64,000 bases of DNA from CAWJKP01 sp963843465 (GTDB lineage: Bacteria; Planctomycetota; Planctomycetia; Pirellulales; Thermoguttaceae). The stretch spans positions 558,001-622,000 of the forward strand of contig CAWJKP010000002.1 in the NCBI GenBank assembly GCA_963843465.1. The letters are read 5' to 3'. Positions 19,616 to 28,279 of this stretch are shown piece after piece (position 1 is the first letter of the stretch; every line of letters starts with the position of its first letter). A program made the position numbers and the translations under genes. The notes beneath the pieces are model-generated. The model made no database searches. It was not told the origin of the DNA and saw nothing but the letters and a program-made list of their open reading frames with translations.

Positions 19616-21126
19616 TTTTTGGTGCGCAACCAAAAACCACCCGCGAGAATTCCCACGAAGACTAGCCCCGCCAGTGCGGCTCGAAAGCGCAGGCTGCGTC
19701 TGAGCCCTTCTTTTGACGAAAGGCACCAGCGGCGCGGCATGACCATCAAGGCGCCCCATTGCACAGCCACCGCAGCCAAGGCCATCGCGACCCACCGCGC
19801 CTGGTACACGTCTTGCCGCGCCACTCGCGGGTCGCCTGTGGCGATGATTGCGATGGCGATTGCCACGGTCGGCGGGATCAGGGGCAGAAAGGCTATGAAA
19901 ACCGGGGATCGCGGCTTGGCTTCGCCGGCGGGCGCAGCCAGTCGAAGTTGGACGTATCGACATAGCATTCCGGCGATGAGCGCGAGGGCGGCGATGATCG
20001 CCACCTGCGCCGCCAACCGCGGCAGGGAAACTTCCAACGGCAAAGTCAGGTCGATGAATGCGCGGGGGGGCTCCCAGGGGAGGATGCCCAGATCGCCCGA
20101 CTCCGCATGACAAGCTTGCCAACGCGAGGTCTCATCCGCATTGAATTCGGACCAAGTGTCCGGCGCGCCAGATTGTCCTTGCCAACGTTCGTCCGTCCCG
20201 AACGAGTCCCGCCGGCCGCTTTCATCTTCGACCTCGAAGTCGGCGAGCACGGCGGGGGTCCCCGTTGGACTCATCGCGAGCATCGCCGCCACGTTTCGAC
20301 CGCGATGAAGGAATGTCGTGATGTCGTATCCTCTCCGCACGGGGGGCGCCCGCTCTATCGTTCCGAGCCTCGCTTCCTGTCGATCGACGACGACTCCGTT
20401 GACCGCCAAGCGGTAACAGGCATTCGATGTCACGCGCAACCATCCGCTCGCCGGCTTTTCGCGGATCGTGAACGCGCGGCGCACGGCGATGCTGCGTTGC
20501 GGAGCGCCGGACAGCGTAATCCACTTCGCCTCGCTGCGGAAAATGGTTGCGCGCGGCGGGGATGGCAACTTAGCCTGCAGGCAGCACCGCTGGCGAAGAG
20601 GAACGGCCCACTGCCGGTCGTCGAATTCGTGCTCGAACCACCATCCTGCCCGGCGCTCGAACACCGAGCTACATCGCCAATCGTCGCTGGTTTTGATCGG
20701 ATGTTCGCCGTCGCTGAGCCAGTAGGCGCCCTCAACTGCCACCCGCGGCGGCAGGTCCGCGCTCATTTGATGAGTGGAAATTGCGATGACGTTCTTGCCG
20801 CTGTGAAGATAGGGAGTCGGGTCCTCGACGATTGCTACGGGGAAACCCACTTGAGTTCTTGTCGCCAGCGGCTCGCCGTTGACGAACACGCTGAGATTAT
20901 CGCCCGCCAACACCTGGAGCCAAGCGTGCCGCGGGCGTTCCCGGAGGTAGATGTTTTGTCGCAAGTAGAGCTGCTTGGCGTCCGGATCGGGATTGGCAAG
21001 CGCCGTTAGGTTCCCCCCCACAAAGTAATCGGGAAGCAATGGAGGTCCAAACGCGCCCCAGATGATCTCGCCAAGCGCGACGGCAAATGCCACGACCACC
21101 AACCAGGAGGCGATGCGGCCCCGCAT
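19612..21126 (-). CDS. Membrane protein with two rhamnosidase-N-like jelly-roll domains
   Basis: The start at 21126 lies one base after the stop of the upstream gene. A signal anchor (WLVVVAFAVALGEIIWGAF) is followed by two jelly-roll regions resembling the sugar-binding domains of GH78/GH2 enzymes: LSVFVNGEPLATRT with SGKNVIAISTH, and YRLAVNGVVVDRQE with RGRNVAAMLAMS. No hydrolase domain is present. The C-terminal part holds four membrane segments (VAIIAALALIAGMLCRY, AFLPLIPPTVAIAIAIIA, VAMALAAVAVQWGALMV, ALAGLVFVGILAGGFWL). This architecture is not one I recognise as a named family. It probably binds or presents a glycan to the GT-C enzyme encoded next, with which it may form a single polypeptide. 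Confidence 0.6.
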   Translation of the reverse strand: MRGRIASWLVVVAFAVALGEIIWGAFGPPLLPDYFVGGNLTALANPDPDAKQLYLRQNIYLRERPRHAWLQVLAGDNLSVFVNGEPLATRTQVGFPVAIVEDPTPYLHSGKNVIAISTHQMSADLPPRVAVEGAYWLSDGEHPIKTSDDWRCSSVFERRAGWWFEHEFDDRQWAVPLRQRCCLQAKLPSPPRATIFRSEAKWITLSGAPQRSIAVRRAFTIREKPASGWLRVTSNACYRLAVNGVVVDRQEARLGTIERAPPVRRGYDITTFLHRGRNVAAMLAMSPTGTPAVLADFEVEDESGRRDSFGTDERWQGQSGAPDTWSEFNADETSRWQACHAESGDLGILPWEPPRAFIDLTLPLEVSLPRLAAQVAIIAALALIAGMLCRYVQLRLAAPAGEAKPRSPVFIAFLPLIPPTVAIAIAIIATGDPRVARQDVYQARWVAMALAAVAVQWGALMVMPRRWCLSSKEGLRRSLRFRAALAGLVFVGILAGGFWLRTKK

Positions 21127-21127
21127 G

Positions 21128-22495
21128 TCACAGCCCCCCCAATCCCTTTTGCGCGAGGCAATTGATGTTGCCCAGGAGATTGTAGGTGTCCCACGACTCC
21201 CCATAGCGGGCACGTGCCTCACGCATGTCGTCGGCGTCGAAGTAGGCGTCGCCCAGGATCTTGAGCGCGTCGGCGCTTAGCAGTTGATAGCCGCAACGAA
21301 CGAGGAGGGACGCAAACTCCGCTTCCGCTCTTTCAGGATGGACGCGGTCCATGTGCGCCTGGACGACACCAAGGCAGAACAGGCAATCGAGCCTCACATC
21401 CTGAACGTCGGCCGCCTTGCGCATGGCTTCTCCCGCGCCCGCAATATCTGATTTCCCGAAGTCCCTCATTCCCCGGGACACCCATAATCGGCCGGCCATA
21501 TCGCCAACGGGCGGAGCCCAATTCGTCTCGCGGCCGAGTTCCTCCATGAGACCGCCGGCCATCTCAAGCCGACTGTCGGAAAGATATTGCCCCGCTTGCC
21601 AGAACTGGGATTCAGGCGTCGAGCGGCCTTCGCAGTAATCCAACTCGCCGCGCAGCCGCCATGTGCGCTGCAGGCGGCCAAGTTCCGGAAAACACGAAAC
21701 CGCGTTCTCCAAGGCGGTGAGCGAGCCGGAATAGTTCGCCTCCAGCTGCAAGCGGTCGGCACGATACCAGTGGAACTCGCCGAGCAGCCGCGGTCCACAA
21801 CCGATTGCGGAACACGCGATGCCGACGAGCACCCAGGCAGCAACGGCGGCAAGCCGTCGGAGCAACGCGCCTCGCTGGCTATAGAGCACGCCGAGCGCCG
21901 CCAAAACGACCAGCCAGTTGCCGTACAATAGAAATGGCCAGCTATCAGCCAGCGGAAAAGAACTGGCAGCGACGCGCTGAGCTGCGAGTCTGGAAGCGTC
22001 ATACTCGGTCAGCGAGTGTTCGTTGAATTGGTTGAGCACCACGACAACGTTCCGATCCTGCGAAAGCTCCTCTTGCAGCAACTCGATCAACGCGGGAAAG
22101 TTGAACGCAGCAACGGCGTTGGCGCTTATGCCGACCGCCAACAGAACGCCGGCAAAGCTTGCCATGCGACGCGGATCTCTGAGAACTGCGATAGCTCCTG
22201 ACACGATGATCACCAAGAGCACTACCCCAGCGCTGTCCCACGGCAGCTTGGCGGCGCCTCGTAGCATGGCCTCGGGCGAAACCTCGTGAGAGGGCAAGAA
22301 GCCAAGTGGGATATGAAGGCTCGAGATGTCGGGGCTCAACGGGGGACGGATCCAACCCGATACGGTCAAGAGACCCGCCAAGACGGAGAATAGAATAGCG
22401 ATTCCGCGGCGCGAGACCAGGGCCTCCGGGAGCGCAGCGACCGCGCCCCTTGAAACGCGGACCGCAACCAACACGGCCGATCTCCAGCAAAGCAC
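21128..22495 (-). CDS. Membrane protein with C-terminal TPR-like repeats
   Basis: The 455-aa protein begins 3 bases after the HlyD-type gene ends. The first half has five membrane segments (AILFSVLAGLLTVSGWI, GVVLLVIIVSGAIAVL, FAGVLLAVGISANAVAAF, WLVVLAALGVLY, AAVAAWVLVGIACSAIG). A loop of about 60 residues lies between the third and fourth. The second half is helical and repeat-like (LEANYSGSLTALENAVSCFPELGRL, AEFASLLVRCGYQLLSADALKILGDAYFDADDMREARARY), which matches tetratricopeptide-type packing. I do not recognise a function. Its place between an adaptor and a jelly-roll membrane protein suggests assembly of an envelope complex. Confidence 0.6.
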   Translation of the reverse strand: MLCWRSAVLVAVRVSRGAVAALPEALVSRRGIAILFSVLAGLLTVSGWIRPPLSPDISSLHIPLGFLPSHEVSPEAMLRGAAKLPWDSAGVVLLVIIVSGAIAVLRDPRRMASFAGVLLAVGISANAVAAFNFPALIELLQEELSQDRNVVVVLNQFNEHSLTEYDASRLAAQRVAASSFPLADSWPFLLYGNWLVVLAALGVLYSQRGALLRRLAAVAAWVLVGIACSAIGCGPRLLGEFHWYRADRLQLEANYSGSLTALENAVSCFPELGRLQRTWRLRGELDYCEGRSTPESQFWQAGQYLSDSRLEMAGGLMEELGRETNWAPPVGDMAGRLWVSRGMRDFGKSDIAGAGEAMRKAADVQDVRLDCLFCLGVVQAHMDRVHPERAEAEFASLLVRCGYQLLSADALKILGDAYFDADDMREARARYGESWDTYNLLGNINCLAQKGLGGL

Positions 22496-22498
22496 GGC

Positions 22499-23944
22499 CT
22501 ACTTCCTCCTCGACCAGGTTCGCCAATCCGTGTCCACCACGTCGCCATCCCGTAGATCCTTGTTGCCGAAGATAACGATTTCGTCCCCAGGGGAGAGGCC
22601 TTCGAGGATTTCCCACCTTCCATTTTCGACCACGTGGCCGGACACGACCTGACGGATCCGCGCCCGGCCGTTCTCGATGCGGAACACCATGGCCCGACTC
22701 TGGTCCTGGATCACGGCGGTGGCGGGAACCACGATGACCGTGGAGGGTGTTACGGAGATACGCGAGAAACCGCTGACGCCCGCCCGGATTCGTCCGCCCG
22801 GATTGCTGACTTCGATGTACACAGGGAGGGTTCTTGTCTGCACGTTCACCTGCGGCAGCGCCGCTACGACCGTCCCCGTGAAGGTCTCCCGAGGAAAGCT
22901 GTCGATGACGATCTCCGCCTGCTGCCCGATCGACAGTTCGCCGATACGCTCCTGCGGAAAATCCATGCAGACCCAAATCGGATCCAGTTGCAGGACATCC
23001 GCCATGGGTGAGCTGGGGTCAACCACCTCGCCCGGCACGATGGTGACCCTGTCGACAAAACCTTCCAGGGGACTCCTCACAACGCAGAATTCGATGCTCC
23101 GGCGAGTGAGTTCGATGGCTGCCGCAGCCTGCTCGCGCTGGGCCACGCCCTGAGCCAACGTGTACTCGTCCAACAGCAGGCCGGTCGTGAGGCTCGCCTG
23201 GACGCGGAGGTCGTCCAATTTGGCGACAGCCAAAGCGAAATCGGCTCCGGAGCGCTTCGAACAGGCCTGATAGAAGTTAAACAAGCCGGCGGCTCCGGTC
23301 TTGACCAGCTTCTCGAGGGCGTCGTAGATCTTCATATGGGTATCCAGGTCCACGGTGCGGTATTTGACCTCCGCCGCGGCCTTAGCTACATCCAAAGCCC
23401 GAATCTTCTTGTTCGACTCCAGGGCTGTCTCGCGATACTCCACGTTTTTGACGGCGGCGGCGCTGACTGCTTCCAACGCCTTCGCCGACGAAACGAAGTC
23501 CTTATCATCCAGTTCAAAAAGTATCTGGCCGCGATGCACCGCTTCTCCGTGTTTGACAAGAACGCGCTTGACGGCAATACCACTCGGGGCAACCGAGCCT
23601 CCGCCGAGCGTTTGAATCGTGCGGCTCACGTTGATGCGGATCGTCGCTCTCTTGGACGGTCCGGTCAAGGACGTGCCGCCTATGACCTTTTGAACCTGCA
23701 TGGGGGTGACTCGTACGGTTCGCACCGGGATGGGCAAACCGTGCTTCCGCGCCTGCTCGGCGTCGGACCAGATCGTGGCCCGGCGGGCTTTCAGGAATAA
23801 CCATGCCGTGCCGACAACCGCCACCGCGAGGACCAGGAAGCCACACCAAGGCAGCCACCTCTTTAGCTGTGGAATAAAGCTGGACATTACAGAGCTGCCC
23901 GAAGGTTCGGAGATACGTTCGTCGAGTCGCCGGGACCCATTCAC
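22499..23944 (-). CDS. HlyD/RND-type periplasmic adaptor protein
   Basis: The 481-aa protein has an N-terminal membrane anchor (WCGFLVLAVAVVGTAWLFL), the split lipoyl/barrel-sandwich region (IRINVSRTIQTLGGG, VKHGEAVHRGQILFELDDKD), a long helical hairpin (about residues 150-290), and the second lipoyl half (VRSPLEGFVDRVTIVPGEVV). A beta-barrel with FPQERIGELSIGQQAEI and a membrane-proximal domain with VVPATAVI and LSPGDEIVIFG follow. In a standard efflux system this joins an inner-membrane pump to TolC, but no RND, MacB or ABC pump gene is adjacent. It is the first gene of a four-gene run, so it may serve this membrane complex instead. The TolC-like gene lies at 33797-35369. Confidence 0.88.
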   Translation of the reverse strand: MNGSRRLDERISEPSGSSVMSSFIPQLKRWLPWCGFLVLAVAVVGTAWLFLKARRATIWSDAEQARKHGLPIPVRTVRVTPMQVQKVIGGTSLTGPSKRATIRINVSRTIQTLGGGSVAPSGIAVKRVLVKHGEAVHRGQILFELDDKDFVSSAKALEAVSAAAVKNVEYRETALESNKKIRALDVAKAAAEVKYRTVDLDTHMKIYDALEKLVKTGAAGLFNFYQACSKRSGADFALAVAKLDDLRVQASLTTGLLLDEYTLAQGVAQREQAAAAIELTRRSIEFCVVRSPLEGFVDRVTIVPGEVVDPSSPMADVLQLDPIWVCMDFPQERIGELSIGQQAEIVIDSFPRETFTGTVVAALPQVNVQTRTLPVYIEVSNPGGRIRAGVSGFSRISVTPSTVIVVPATAVIQDQSRAMVFRIENGRARIRQVVSGHVVENGRWEILEGLSPGDEIVIFGNKDLRDGDVVDTDWRTWSRRK

Positions 23945-24158
23945 ATCGCCAGATCACTATCCTTCAAGTATAGAGTTAGATCGGACCGCTTTTCCAGGAA
24001 TGGACGCCGATTTCGACGCCGCAGGGACCGGTCCGAGCGAACGGTGCCGGAATAATCCGACTTTCGTGAGCAATCCGCAGTCGCGCGTGAAGAGGTCTTG
24101 TCGAGCCCGGCGAGGTTCATGATTGACGAAAGCTCGTCATGGTACGCCGCCGCTTGCG

Positions 24159-25868
24159 CTATTTGATATACCCCAAGGACCGCAGACGCTGCTCGATCAT
24201 CTCGGCCTCCTGCTGAGTGAACGTCGTCTCGACCGAAGCGTTCGGGTTGCCGGGTTCCTGCCCTTGTTCCATGGTGGGCGGATGCGCGGCGACGAAGGCC
24301 GGATCCAGGGCTTCGAGTAAAGGACGACCGTCCATGTCCGACGGGATGGGTAACCCCATGAGGTAGAGCACGGTCGGGGCGACGTCGATGATTCTCGCGC
24401 CCGAAAACGCGTGTCCGCGCCGCGCCGGACCGCCCGCAATCATAAACACCCCCTGCAGACGATGCGAGCCGGAGAATTCCACGCCGCAATCCAGCAGCGT
24501 GGTGGATCGCCGGACCGCCGTGTCCGCCCGTTCGCCCGGCACGCTCACCTCCGTCAGGAAGGCGTCCGTCCACCACGACGGAAGCAGGTTGGGGGCCTTT
24601 TCCACATAGGGCCCGTGATACAGATCGCGCGTGCGGCAGACGTGATCGATCACCGGCCGGCCGGTCTGCGGGTCAATCAGCCCCCGCAAGACCTGCTCGA
24701 CACAACGTGCCGTCTCCTCGCGCCAGTCCGCGTCACTCTGCTGGGGCCGGGGATCATCCGCCGGACGCAACAGCCACACGGCCGGCGAGGAACGATAGGC
24801 TTCGTTGACATAGGCCAGGGTCCGGTTCCAATCAATACGCCCTTCGTCAGCACTTTCGAACCACGCCCTCAACCGTGGCAACACACCGGCGAGCCAGCGC
24901 TTGGCTTCATTGGAAAGAGTCAGCCGCAGCAAGCGGTCGAGCACCCCGACCACCCGGCGGAGCGCGACACGATGGATCCGTTCCTCCTTGAACGCCAGCA
25001 GCCCGGCCTGTTCTAACGCCTGGTTCAAGCGGACCCGAACATTCGTCGTCGGACCGGCCCCATGATCCGACATGACGATCACCACGGTCTGTTCTCCGAA
25101 AGACTGGAGCACGTCCCCAATGAGCCCGTCGACGTGCTTGTAGACGTCCCGGATCGCATTGCCGTAGCGTTGGGCCCCGACGGCATCATACTTGTCGTGC
25201 TGGGGGTCCAGGTAGTGCCAGAAGTGGTGCTGCACTTGGTCCGTCGAAGTGAAGACCAGGACGTTGAAATCAGCCGGGTACTTGCGGGCCAGATACTTCA
25301 GCGCCTCCGCGCGGGTCGTCTCGATTTCGCACAACTGCTGAAGCTTGCGGTCGCGGCGGGCGTCCGTACGCATGTTTCCAAGGTACTGAATGTCGATACG
25401 GTAATCGATCGACTGCTGGCTGAGCTCTTGACGCAGTGTCTCGGGAAAGGTGTACCGGCATCCGTCGTGCGGGGTGTCCAGGCCTGATATGAGGTATCCA
25501 TTCACCGCCTGCGGAGGATAAGTCATGGGCACATTGATCACGCCCACTCGATGCCCTTTGGACCCCAGGTGCCCCCAGAGCGTTTCCGCGTGCCTGCTGG
25601 AAGCGTTCGTAAAACGGAAGCCGCCCTGATTGTTCAACGGTTCGACGAAGTCAAAGAGCCCGTGCTTCCCCGGGTTCTTGCCGGTCATGAAACTCGACCA
25701 GGCGCAGGGAGTGATGGGCGGGGTCGTTGATTCTAGCCGGCTGTGAGCCCCTTTGCCCAACAATGCCCCCAGATGAGGTAGATGTCCCTGCTCGATCCAG
25801 GGCAGCATCAGATCGAAAGTCGCCCCGTCCAGTCCCAGGATCAGAACCGGATAACCATCTTTACTCAT
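24159..25868 (-). CDS. AlkP-superfamily phosphodiesterase/phosphohydrolase (COG3379-like)
   Basis: I start at ATG 25868 (MSKDGYPVLILGLDGATFD); ATG 25877 is also possible. The 569-aa protein has the metal-binding Asp in ILGLDGATF, the nucleophile region ITPCAWSSFMTGKNPGKHG and the second metal site VVIVMSDHGAGP. FSGSHRLQGVFMIAGG and IDVAPTVLYLMGLPIP are the usual C-terminal motifs. Such proteins hydrolyse or transfer phosphodiester groups. In polysaccharide loci they are suspected to act on phospho-linked or lipid-linked glycans, but the substrate is unproven. It is the intact paralog of the remnant at 16667-17520, and the two flank the HlyD/GT-C operon. Confidence 0.85.
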   Translation of the reverse strand: MSKDGYPVLILGLDGATFDLMLPWIEQGHLPHLGALLGKGAHSRLESTTPPITPCAWSSFMTGKNPGKHGLFDFVEPLNNQGGFRFTNASSRHAETLWGHLGSKGHRVGVINVPMTYPPQAVNGYLISGLDTPHDGCRYTFPETLRQELSQQSIDYRIDIQYLGNMRTDARRDRKLQQLCEIETTRAEALKYLARKYPADFNVLVFTSTDQVQHHFWHYLDPQHDKYDAVGAQRYGNAIRDVYKHVDGLIGDVLQSFGEQTVVIVMSDHGAGPTTNVRVRLNQALEQAGLLAFKEERIHRVALRRVVGVLDRLLRLTLSNEAKRWLAGVLPRLRAWFESADEGRIDWNRTLAYVNEAYRSSPAVWLLRPADDPRPQQSDADWREETARCVEQVLRGLIDPQTGRPVIDHVCRTRDLYHGPYVEKAPNLLPSWWTDAFLTEVSVPGERADTAVRRSTTLLDCGVEFSGSHRLQGVFMIAGGPARRGHAFSGARIIDVAPTVLYLMGLPIPSDMDGRPLLEALDPAFVAAHPPTMEQGQEPGNPNASVETTFTQQEAEMIEQRLRSLGYIK

Positions 25869-26111
25869 CCCCTGCATTCCCCTCTCCCGGCGACATGGGA
25901 GCAACCACGTGACACCGCTCCAGAGTTGCGCCGCGCCATCAAACCCATGTTGAAGTATGCTAATTCTAGTTCGCCGCTCACAAGAGGTCAAACTTCTTCA
26001 CCCTGTGAGAGACTATCTGCGAAGTCCGGGGCAAGGCAGTGGCGACTTGACAGTCTTCGGTCAGCGACCCAAAATTGGTGGGGATCTGGAAACGACCGGT
26101 GCGTGACGAAC

Positions 26112-27625
26112 ATGAGCGACGAATCGCCAACATCGGTCATACCATGCCCTCCCGGTGCGGCGGGTCATTACCTCCACAAGGCCATCCGCAACAGCGCGCT
26201 GAACTATGCGGCGCAGTTGTTCAACGGTCTGTGCTACGTGGTTGTGGTCGTAACCCTCGCCCACGGACTGGGCAAGGAAGGCATCGGCGAGTATTACACC
26301 ATTTTCGCGATTACGATGGCGGTGCAAATCACCCTGGAGGGGGGAGTCGGCACGGTTCTGACGTTCCGCATCGCGCAAGCCCCTGAGAAATGGCAGCAGT
26401 TGATGGGAGAAGCGGCCAGCCTGTTTGTCGTCGTGGTCGCGTGCTCGGTTTTGACGGTTTGCCTCGTCGGGGCGGGTTGGGCGCAGATCACCGCCAACCC
26501 CGGACGAATGGTCAGTTTTGCCGCCGCGGCGTGCGCCTGCGCGGGGATGCAGGTGCAGCGATTCTGCCTGGGCATGTTCCGCGCGTTTGAAATGTTTCAG
26601 CAGGAAAGCCTCTCCCGGGTTATCCAAGGGGGGCTGTTCGCCGTCGCCGTAGTCGTGTTAACCGTCACGAAATGGAGCAGTGTGGAGACCGCCGTCGCGG
26701 CCCTGGCCATCAGCCATCTGGCGGTGGCCAGCTACCTGTTGCTCCTCGTTCTGGGGCGCTGGGGCTGCCCGGTGCTGCGGCTGGACTACGCCATAGGCCG
26801 GGATTGGCTGACGCACGCGGCGCCCTTGGCGATTGGCGACGTGCTGCGCGAATTGGCCTGGCAACTCGACACGCTCTTGCTCGGTTTCCTGCAGCCGGCG
26901 GCCGTGGTGGGCGTCTATTGCGTCGCCTACCGGCCGCTGGGTCCGTTGAAGTGGCTTCCCCAGGCGATTTTGCCGACGTTGTTTCCCGCCTTTAGCCGCA
27001 TGGCTGTCGACGATCTCGGCGAGTTGGATCGCTCCTTCGCCAACGGCCTCCGTTTGTTATGGGTTATGAGCATCCCCATGGCCGTGGGGGTCTTCGTGTA
27101 CGCGGAGCCCCTGGTGGTCCTGCTGGGCGGCCGCGAGTTCCTGGTAGCGGCTGTTCCCATGCGCATCCTGATCTGGTGTACCACGCTGTCGTACCTGACG
27201 ATTCCGTTCCGGTTCCTTTTCACGGCCTTGGGCAAGCAGCAGGTCTTTGCGCGGCTGATGGTGTTGCTCTTCGTGGTCGAGGTCGTGGTGGAAACGTCGG
27301 CCATTCCGCGTTTCAGCTATTTCGGCGCTTGCGCGGGCATTTTCGCCGGCGAGCTGGCCTTCCTCGGGTGCAGCGTCGGCATGTGTTACCGGCTGCGGAT
27401 AAAGGGGATTCCCTGGGGAGCCATGTTCCGCGCCCTCCTCGGTGGCGCCTCCTGGGCGCCCTCCTCTGGTCGACTCGAGGAGCCGCATGGTCCTCTTTGC
27501 TCCTTATCCTCGTGTTGGCTCTGGGGGCGTATTTCGGTTGGTGTGTCGTGTTCCGAGCCTTGTACAAGGCGGAGATTCTGCACGTTTTCGTGGCGTTGAA
27601 GGGTTTCGTGCGTTCCACCGCGTAG
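26112..27625 (+). CDS. Polysaccharide flippase (Wzx/MATE-like), one frame break near the C-terminus
   Basis: From ATG 26112 the protein is a multi-pass transporter with about 12-14 membrane segments (SALNYAAQLFNGLCYVVVVV, LFVVVVACSVLTVCLVG, YLLLLVLGRWG, DTLLLGFLQPAAVVGVYCVA) and the family motif YRPLGPLKWLPQAILPTLFP. At 27448-27449 one base seems to be missing: after repair LLGG continues as LLGALLWSTRG and a last helix SSLLLILVLALGAYFGWCVV, ending at 27625. Without repair the last helix is lost. It should flip lipid-linked oligosaccharides across the inner membrane. It starts the plus-strand group flippase-sulfotransferase-GT4. Confidence 0.82.
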
Positions 27626-27698
27626 CAGCCCCGAGTCGCGCTGACCATGGCTTGGAAAGCATTTTCGCGAGTTGTATTCCAACGAGGGTATTCTGCCG

Positions 27699-28277
27699 AT
27701 GCACCGTAACTACTTGACTATCGTATCCGGTTTGCCCCGCTCCGGCACCTCGATGATGATGCGCCTGCTCGCGGAAGGCGGCATCCCCGTGCTGACCGAC
27801 CACGCGCGCTCGGCAGACGAGGACAACCCTCGCGGGTATTATGAATACGAACCGGTCAAGGAGACCCGCCGAGACCCTTCCTGGGTCCCCGGGGCAGTGG
27901 GACGCGTCGTGAAGATGGTGCATCTGCTGCTTCTTGATCTGCCGTTGACGTATTCGTATCGGGTGGTCTTCATGCGGAGGAACCTGCTGGAAGTGGTTCG
28001 CTCGCAAGACCGCATGCTCCAAAGGCTGAATCGGGCCGCGGATGACTTGCCCAAGCAGCGCTTGCTGGAAATCTACCAGGCCCAGGTCGACAAGGTCTTG
28101 GCGCACCTGCATTCGCGCAGCGACGTGTTTCATGTTGTTCAAGTCGACTACAATGAAATGATGAGGGATCCCCTCCCCCAGGTTAAGCGGCTAAGCGACT
28201 TTCTCGGCGGCCTTGATGTCGACAAGGCCCTGGGCGCCGTCGAGTTGTCGCTGTACCGCAACCGTTGCGGAGACTGA
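27699..28277 (+). CDS. Small sulfotransferase-family protein
   Basis: I start at ATG 27699 (MHRNYLTIVSGLPRSGTSM), just before the 5-prime-phosphosulfate loop SGLPRSGTSMMM that binds PAPS. VVFMRRNLLEVVRSQDRML is the 3-prime-phosphate-binding region with conserved Arg and Ser, and QVDYNEMMRDP is the usual C-terminal strand. At 192 aa it is short but keeps these core elements. It should transfer sulfate from PAPS to a sugar or other acceptor. Its place between a flippase and a GT4 gene suggests a sulfated surface glycan, a known trait of planctomycetes with many sulfatases. The next gene begins 3 bases after its stop. Confidence 0.8.
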   Translation: MHRNYLTIVSGLPRSGTSMMMRLLAEGGIPVLTDHARSADEDNPRGYYEYEPVKETRRDPSWVPGAVGRVVKMVHLLLLDLPLTYSYRVVFMRRNLLEVVRSQDRMLQRLNRAADDLPKQRLLEIYQAQVDKVLAHLHSRSDVFHVVQVDYNEMMRDPLPQVKRLSDFLGGLDVDKALGAVELSLYRNRCGD

Positions 28278-28279
28278 AG

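Noticed and set aside
16667..25868. Composite transposon bounded by the two phosphodiesterase copies
   Set aside because: No transposase, terminal inverted repeats or target duplications were found; duplication by recombination is simpler.
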